The position numbers and the translations under genes are program-made. A stretch of DNA of 60,785 nt, from contig NW_019775574.1 of assembly GCF_001039355.2 (NCBI RefSeq), forward strand, positions 203,058-263,842. Direction: 5' to 3'. This DNA is from Lingula anatina (Eukaryota > Brachiopoda > Lingulata > Lingulida > Lingulidae). The notes beneath the pieces are model-generated. The model made no database searches, had not been told where the DNA came from, and worked only from the letters and a program-made list of their open reading frames with translations. How positions within the stretch are numbered: the first letter of the stretch is position 1; every line of letters starts with the position of its first letter. Of this stretch, positions 55,868 to 60,785 are shown piece by piece.

Positions 55868-58800
55868 CTTGCCATTTAAGTTAAGGGTTTTCATGTAAGC
55901 GTTGCATATCTCTTTATAGTCACACTTTCTTCTTTTAGGTGCAGTTGGTTTCGGCATATCTGAAATGTATTTCTTTAAATAAATAACAGAATTCTTGATC
56001 TCGATCAGAAATAATGTCTGCTTCTCTTGTAATACACTTTTCATAATAAGCAAATAAATGAACTCCATCAACACATTCACATTATTAAAAGTCATTAAAT
56101 ATTTTTCAATCACCTGGCATCATCTGGACAAAAGAGTCCTGCGAAGGCAACTTGAGCAACAGTCTTTCTGAGGCCTGTCGGACTGCCTCCACTGGGCTGT
56201 TTTTCATAGTAGCAAGAACCCCATGTAAACCTGGTGTTGCGGCAATGTGCTGCACCGTTGTGTCGTCCACCATTTCCAACAACGCCATCGCCGCGCACTC
56301 TTGCTCACTGGGTCGGCCAAGTTTCATGATTTTCACAAATGTGTTAACACCTTGTTTTTTAACAACATTTATTCGGTTCCCTTTGTTCTTGGCAAGGTTG
56401 GCCAGTCCGACCAGGACTTCATCTACATGATAACCAGTTTCGCTCATGTGGGTAGTTTTGTTATTGAATGCCTCTTCCAGGATTTGTAAGATGAAAGCGA
56501 TGGAATTTTCGTCTGCCTGAATGTAATGGTGTTCATCAATAGCAACCATGTAGGAGAGGGCCATAAGGGCGTGGGTGCTCAATTCCTTAATCTTGCTATT
56601 ACGGTAGGGCAAGATGGCGTCGATAACTTGCAGTCTCCTTATGACACCGCGGTTTTCAGTAACTTTGGCGCAGTTATGTAGGAGAATAAGATTAGTTTTC
56701 ACCACGTCCAGCAATTTCTAAAAATGCAATAAAGGATATGGTTATGCTAAAATTACTATGAAGACTATAGTTACGGTTTCAACAAAAATCTTTCATGTAC
56801 ATTTATATGACGATCACTTGTGTGATGTTACAAAGTATATTAAAGGGATAATAACTCTTTGTTTTGGCCAAAAAATGAATTTTCCTGGAGTAAACAACAA
56901 TTTTCCCATACTTACTAATGGTTAATGAATCCATTTTTAGATTCAAAATAGTCCCTGTTTTTTTTTCTAAAAAGTTTTTTTTTGTTAAAATCTCTTAAGA
57001 GATTATAACAGAGTACAGCCGTCAATGGAGGTCACGTGGTCTGAAGACCACCTCAGATATCAGAACTGCCATTTTTGTGGCAAAACAGAATATATTATAT
57101 TTCTGTGAGTTATTCACAATGCTTTTATTGTGAAATATAAATCTCATATGAAGAGTTATTATCACTTTAAGTATACATTAATACCCAGTAAAGCGTTACC
57201 TCGTCAGTTTCGTAAGATTTGTTCTTGTATTTCTGTAGCTCGGATACCATAATTGCTAATAAATCTGTTTCCCCAAGAGCGCGAGCGAACTTCAGGGAAT
57301 CATCGCTGTACCAAACGCAAATTTTTCGCAGTGTACTATAGCATTCCTGGATGTAATCTACTTCTAGGCCGCACTCACGCAGGAACTTTATATAGTCGAC
57401 GATGTGTGTTGCCCCCTGCATCTCTGTGAACTTTTCACCCATCGCCTTGCGAAGCAACGGGTCCTGGTGGCTCCGATAAAGTTCCAATAAATTTTCTTGC
57501 GCCATCTGTTTCACTTTCTTTATTGATGCTTCATTCTTGATCTTCAGTAACTCCACTGTTTGCTTCATTTTCATCAAAGCGGTGTTAACTTCGGAGTTGG
57601 GATTAGGCCCAGGCGCCGTTTGTTTGGTTTCCATTTCTGTGTCGGGCACTAAAAATAATGAAATAAACTTTAAAAAAACGAAGTGCTCATTTTACAATGA
57701 TGTACCTAATTATCGAATAAAGAAATTATTAAGATTATTATTAAAGAAGAAATAATTATCTTATTAAAAGTTGAGTTAACTTCTGTGAAAATAGTCGCTT
57801 ATAATGACTGGCGTTTAACTGCATCTTCCAAAAAATATTTCAGTAAATTATAAGTAAAATGGAATGTGATATGGCGCTTAAGACGAACATTTTTGACAGC
57901 CATGGCATACACAGGTAAAGTTCCAAAAATATTTACAGTCACCTAGAGTGTCAATACACAAAATAAAAATTGGTGTAATGAACATCAAATAGTAAATTTA
58001 ACTCACTGTTTAAGGACACTTCAAAAGTGCAACCATGGACATCTACGATTGCAAATACTTTCTCAGGGATTCTATCTGCAGCCGCCCCGAAATCTTGACC
58101 GTTGTAGAAAAAGTGAACGGTGTTATCGCTTGCCCTCATCACACCGACCCTATCTCCATTCTGTTTCAAAACAAATTAAAAGACGGAAATAACGTCAAAC
58201 ACAACAATCAAAAAGTTGTCATTCAAAGCTAATTTCAGAGTATTCATGTGTTTAACCGAATGCGCTGTTTTCTCAAAATACTGTACTTAAATCGATAAGT
58301 TTACCTTGACTCTGTTTAGATTCATGTTCAATTTTTTCTCTACTCTTCTGTCGTGAAACACCTCGTCTCCGACCCACGACCACGTGACTTCAGCTATTTG
58401 ACCAGGTAGCGTGCGGGGGATCTCAAAACCAGAATGTAAATCAACAAGACCAATTTTGAGGCCTTCGTGGTCCCACTTGCTAATGGTCTTATCCACTCTG
58501 ATCTCGAACATTTCGCCGGATTGCAGCGGTCTAGAGCTAAGGACTATCCCATTATCGCAGTCGGTCATATAACTGGAAGTTTTAAACGAAAGAGAGTAGT
58601 AATTTAATTGTTGAATAACTGCACAAACTACAAAGACTAAAGGCCTATATAATTCTTTACTGCATCATAGTGATCACAGCGCTGTTTTAAAATGTAGTCA
58701 TGTCCATACCAGGAATGAAATAAAGAATACCAATGTTATTTTAATTCAATTATTTAGTTAATACATAGGGCCCATATTTCTCCATTCTTGAAATATCAAA

Positions 58801-60610
58801 AGGCTAAGCACGTATCATTCTAAACCTACTTTCGTCTGGTTGCAGTTTTCTGGTCACTTGACATTTCTACATTTTTTCCACAAGTTTTGCGGAATGTGAT
58901 TGGGGGAGGCGGTGGAGAGGTTGGAGAGGTAGACTTTGCAGCCTCTTGAGTTTGCCCACTAGGTTCTTCTTCCTTTTCTATTGGTGCTTCTACCTTAGGG
59001 CCTTTATCAAATGAAAGAGACTCAGATCGCTCAGAATAATATATAGATTGGTTATCAATTTGCAAAGCACAGTCTCGTGGTAAACTAAGCTAAAAACAGA
59101 GATATGTAGAAGGGTTATTACTTTTCAACCTATCACACATGTCAGTGATAACTTATGCATTGATGCAGGTCAATGGCGACAGAAATCATACAAAAACTTG
59201 AAGAATACATACTTGTGATGCTGACTTGTACGGTTTGCATGTAGATATCCACAACTCCGTAGATAGTGGTGGGGAACCTGTCGTTAATAGTGCCAATGTA
59301 TTCACCATTGACAAATATATCCAGTCGCCCTTGAGCATCACGTTTCACTCCCAGTTTAGATAACTTCCCAGTTGACTAAGTGAAAAAGTGAACGTATTCA
59401 AGAAAAAAGTCAGGCTTAAGGCCATGTTAACTGCTAGATTCCATTACTCTATGTTCAAACCAAGACCAATCTTTTGCTAATTCTTAATTTCGGTCTAAAT
59501 GAAGGAATAAGAATTTTCAAAATGCCAATTAATGCTTTCACAAACAGATATCAAGATTTACTGCTTAACTTGTCTGCCATGTACTATTCTGGGACTAATG
59601 CAATTGCTGCAGTTTTTTTAAGAAATGAAAATTAATTTTTTTAGTTTTCGGTAAAAAAAAGACATTTTATTTCCGTCTCCCCATAACCTAAGAGTGCACA
59701 CTGGAGGATTCACATAAGGATCGGGAGGTCACTTCATTTTTGGCCTCTCACCAACCCCCAGATCCACCTACGAGTGTATCGATACCTGAAGTTCATAGAT
59801 GTCTTTGGGCATGTTCGCCACTTTGAGTGAATTCAGCAACATTTCAGCTCCACTGTACATCCAGGTCTGACCAACTTTGCAGTCAGTCATGGTGGCTGGG
59901 ACAGAACTCAGCTCCTGAGGGTTCACAGTGGTAACGCCTATTTCCACGGAACCAGGTTTATCAGAACCCTTGATTCTCTTGTCTATGTGGATTTCAAAGA
60001 GTTCTTCTGTTTCCAAGGGCCGAGAAGTGAACACCACTGCGTTCTTGTCATTGTTGAGGGGACTTGAAAACATTAAAGTGTTTAAATAATTTTTTTTAAC
60101 GTATCTAAGGCATTCAGTGAAGGTGAATGTAAAGTTCAAAACAATGGATGAAAAAATAAATAAAAAACAAGTCCTTAGTATGCTTACTTAAGAACATGCA
60201 ATATTGTATAGATATTTTAAAGTTATCCTATCGGTTCGTTCTGGTAGGGGTAGGTGTTGGAAAGGGTAGGTAGGGTGACTTAGAGTAAAGCAGAGCCATA
60301 CGTAGGTCAATAGTAAGACGAAACGCGTTTGTTCAATACAGCTTGGGCGGATGGATTTGGCTTCAACACTGCGACAGACATTTGCAGTTATGAATGCACC
60401 ACATTTTTCAAAATTCTAATATGTGGAATAAAGTTTGATTTTTGAACAATATTATCTTAGAATACACTTACTCTTCTCGTGCGGCTGTTCTGTAGTTGTT
60501 CAAAAACTTGACGGCACTGCCGTGCACTTTACTATGGAAGGTGAATGCCCCTGCAGCAGATGCTGGTCGCGGACTTGTGATTGGTGTAGGGCCAACAGTT
60601 GGACCAGAAT
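54285..60610 (-). CDS. Neuralized-like protein with armadillo and ART-like C terminus (5' partial)
   Basis: Exons seen: 60610-60472, 60062-59786, 59375-59213, 59089-58830, 58572-58305, 58160-58007, 57648-57200, 56717-56114, 55959-55873, 55740-55602, 55348-55233, 54874-54727, 54504-54285, about 1007 codons. The first visible exon opens at a splice acceptor, so the N terminus lies outside the window. Order: NHR domain, acidic/Pro-rich linker, second NHR domain, helical segment, armadillo-like repeats, CxCxxC motif, then a C-terminal region reminiscent of NEURL4. NHR domains bind proteins, and Neuralized proteins regulate ubiquitination, Notch ligands or centriolar proteins. No RING finger is visible. 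One junction (59213 to 59089) does not match in phase, so a small exon may be missing. Confidence 0.8.
54727..55348 (-). CDS. ART-like core, first two exons
   Basis: Exon 55348-55233 (phase 2 to 1) encodes WHRAYHGTRSTAVAKILQVG. Exon 54874-54727 (phase 1 to 2) encodes GHFTEERKPEGF, KKIFVSPSIRYAGHNAYA. The Y-H-G-T followed by an I-x-x-x-G helix and a G/V-x-SPS-x-x-Y-A strand resembles the first two parts of the H-Y-E layout of PARP-type ADP-ribosyltransferases. The donor of the first exon is a weak GTTCGT. Confidence 0.72.
55602..55740 (-). CDS. Cys/His motif exon
   Basis: 46 codons, phase 1 to 2: FFDHEFDRCYCSVCHTDRGD, then GDPPKDYGIPAGWCRYAL. C-x-C-x-x-C-H could bind zinc. This block opens the conserved C-terminal region I associate with NEURL4-type proteins, a recollection I cannot verify here. 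Confidence 0.8.
55799..55865. repeat. (TG)n(AG)n compound microsatellite
   Basis: About 12 TG units followed by about 21 AG units on the plus strand. It fills half of a 132-bp intron and starts within eight bases of the GC splice donor at 55872. Confidence 0.95.
55873..55959 (-). CDS. Short basic exon with GC donor
   Basis: 29 codons, phase 1 to 1: MPKPTAPKRRKCDYKEICNA. Reading continuity into the next exon requires a GCAAGT donor (GC-AG intron); using the nearby GT would shift frame. The 132-bp intron that follows is largely a (CT)n(CA)n microsatellite. Confidence 0.72.
56114..56717 (-). CDS. Armadillo-like repeat exon
   Basis: 201 codons, phase 0 to 1. Repeating amphipathic helices of about 40 residues: LILLHNCAKVTENRGVIRRL, LSTHALMALSYMVAI, VDEVLVGLANLAKNKGNRIN, CAAMALLEMVDD, AVRQASERLLLKL. 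ARM-type segments usually act as protein-interaction solenoids. This is the largest exon of the gene. Confidence 0.83.
56840..57170. mobile_element. MITE-like inverted-repeat element, complete copy
   Basis: 331 bp with 20-bp terminal inverted repeats, TTAAAGGGATAATAACTCTT and AAGAGTTATTATCACTTTAA (one mismatch), flanked on both sides by GTATA (56835-56839 and 57171-57175), a 5-bp candidate target duplication. No coding content. A reversed partial copy starts the window (1-292). It lies in an intron of the Neuralized-like gene, ending only about 29 bp from an exon. Confidence 0.82.
57200..57648 (-). CDS. Helical segment after the NHR domains
   Basis: 150 codons starting MPDTEMETK with a split ATG (phase 1), then a Lys/Glu-rich probable coiled coil (ALMKMKQTVELLKIKNEASI), then armadillo-like helices ending in KSYETDE, phase 0. 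Because its first codon is Met, an internal or alternative start here is conceivable. Confidence 0.82.
58007..58572 (-). CDS. Second NHR domain (two exons)
   Basis: Exon 58572-58305 (phase 2 to 0) encodes GIVLSSRPLQSGEMFEIRVD, KIGLVDL and VTWSWVGDEVF. Exon 58160-58007 (phase 0 to 1) encodes NGDRVGVMRASDNTVHFFYN, FAIVDVHG and FEVSL. Exon borders and phases equal those of the first NHR, showing duplication of the domain with its introns. Confidence 0.9.
58830..59089 (-). CDS. Inter-NHR linker and start of second NHR
   Basis: Acidic and Pro-rich linker (EAPIEKEEEPSG, then TSPTSPPPPP) followed by ITFRKTCGKNVEMSSDQKTA, which aligns with the opening strand of the first NHR (FTFHSKVHGSAVKFLNN). It ends in phase 2. 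The start is uncertain: a TAG in frame lies immediately before 59089, so the acceptor must be at 59090 (phase 0) or after CTTAG (phase 2), and neither matches the preceding exon. Confidence 0.7.
59213..59375 (-). CDS. First NHR domain, C-terminal part
   Basis: 54 codons, phase 0 to 1: LGVKRDAQGRLDIFVNGEYI, then FPTTIYGVVDIY and VQVSIT. The R-x-x-x-x-x-L-x-I-x-V-N-G-x and Y-x-V-V-D-x-Y segments are typical NHR endings. The donor GTATGT leaves phase 1, which does not match the next exon as read. Confidence 0.82.
59786..60610 (-). CDS. First NHR domain, N-terminal part (two exons)
   Basis: Exon 60610-60472 starts with a Pro/Ala-rich linker and then FTFHSKVHGSAVKFLNNYRT, the opening strand of an NHR domain. 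Exon 60062-59786 continues with AVVFTSRPLETEELFEIHID, then VEIGVTT, MTDCKVGQTWMYSG and ends DIYELQ. Phases 1-2-0 join cleanly. The S-R-P-L-x-x-x-E-x-F-E-I motif is the NHR signature. Confidence 0.88.
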
Positions 60611-60785
60611 CTAAATAAGAGTTTTTTCAAATTCCAAATTTCAACAAATAGAGCAACGTTGGGATTGTAATTTGTAAACGATTGAAGATATTATCGATGA
60701 CAAAAATCTAAGCAGCAATAAGATAAATATTAAAAACTTGATGCTTAATTTTGATAATTATATATGTTCTAATTACAGAATATAA

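Noticed and set aside
55691-55879. Plus frame with Cys-Val and Arg-Glu repeats
   Set aside because: Microsatellite translation antisense to an exon and short intron of the Neuralized-like gene.

Overview
This is a eukaryotic, metazoan draft-genome window. It is AT-rich, its genes are split by spliceosomal introns, and it carries many dinucleotide microsatellites and short inverted-repeat transposons, plus one N at 46447. The protein families (IgGFc-binding domain, triple-helical collagen, calcium-binding EGF, ADAMTS-like thrombospondin cassette, Neuralized NHR repeats) point to an animal, most likely a marine invertebrate bilaterian. I cannot resolve the phylum from sequence alone. No bacterial features, CRISPR array, rRNA or convincing tRNA were seen.

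Layout. (1) 1-15.4 kb: no gene I can support; diverged transposon remnants, microsatellites and a G-run. (2) 15462-15690, minus: a decayed copy of an IgGFc-binding exon. (3) 16798-37606, minus: a complete 20-exon gene, reconstructed from splice sites and reading phase, for a predicted 3004-residue single-pass membrane protein. Its order is signal peptide, multibasic linker, IgGFc-binding domain, 566 uninterrupted Gly-X-Y triplets rich in threonine, EGF, second multibasic linker, second IgGFc-binding domain, two small Cys modules, two EGF-like units, transmembrane helix and basic cytoplasmic tail. (4) 37607-45156: intergenic space between two divergent genes. (5) 45157-53004, plus: an ADAMTS-like secreted matrix protein without protease domain (signal peptide, TSP1, Cys-rich, spacer, three TSP1). 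Its first TSP1 lies in a 1191-bp near-identical tandem duplication with an N at the junction. (6) 54285-60610, minus, continuing beyond the window: a Neuralized-family protein with two NHR domains, an armadillo-like helical region, a Cys/His motif and a C-terminal region with an ADP-ribosyltransferase-like pattern.

The large membrane collagen is the most unusual object. Its two IgGFc-binding domains sit in matching exon cassettes: a short multibasic exon entering at phase 1, one ~1.4 kb domain exon ending at phase 0, then a 10- or 13-nt microexon coding for Pro-Pro-Gly. This suggests internal cassette duplication. A third, broken copy lies just downstream of the gene. The ADAMTS-like gene is also extracellular-matrix related. 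The Neuralized-like gene is intracellular, and nothing here ties it to the other two functionally.

Exon borders were read by eye from GT/GC-AG signals, phase continuity and domain continuity. They are internally consistent but not supported by transcripts here.
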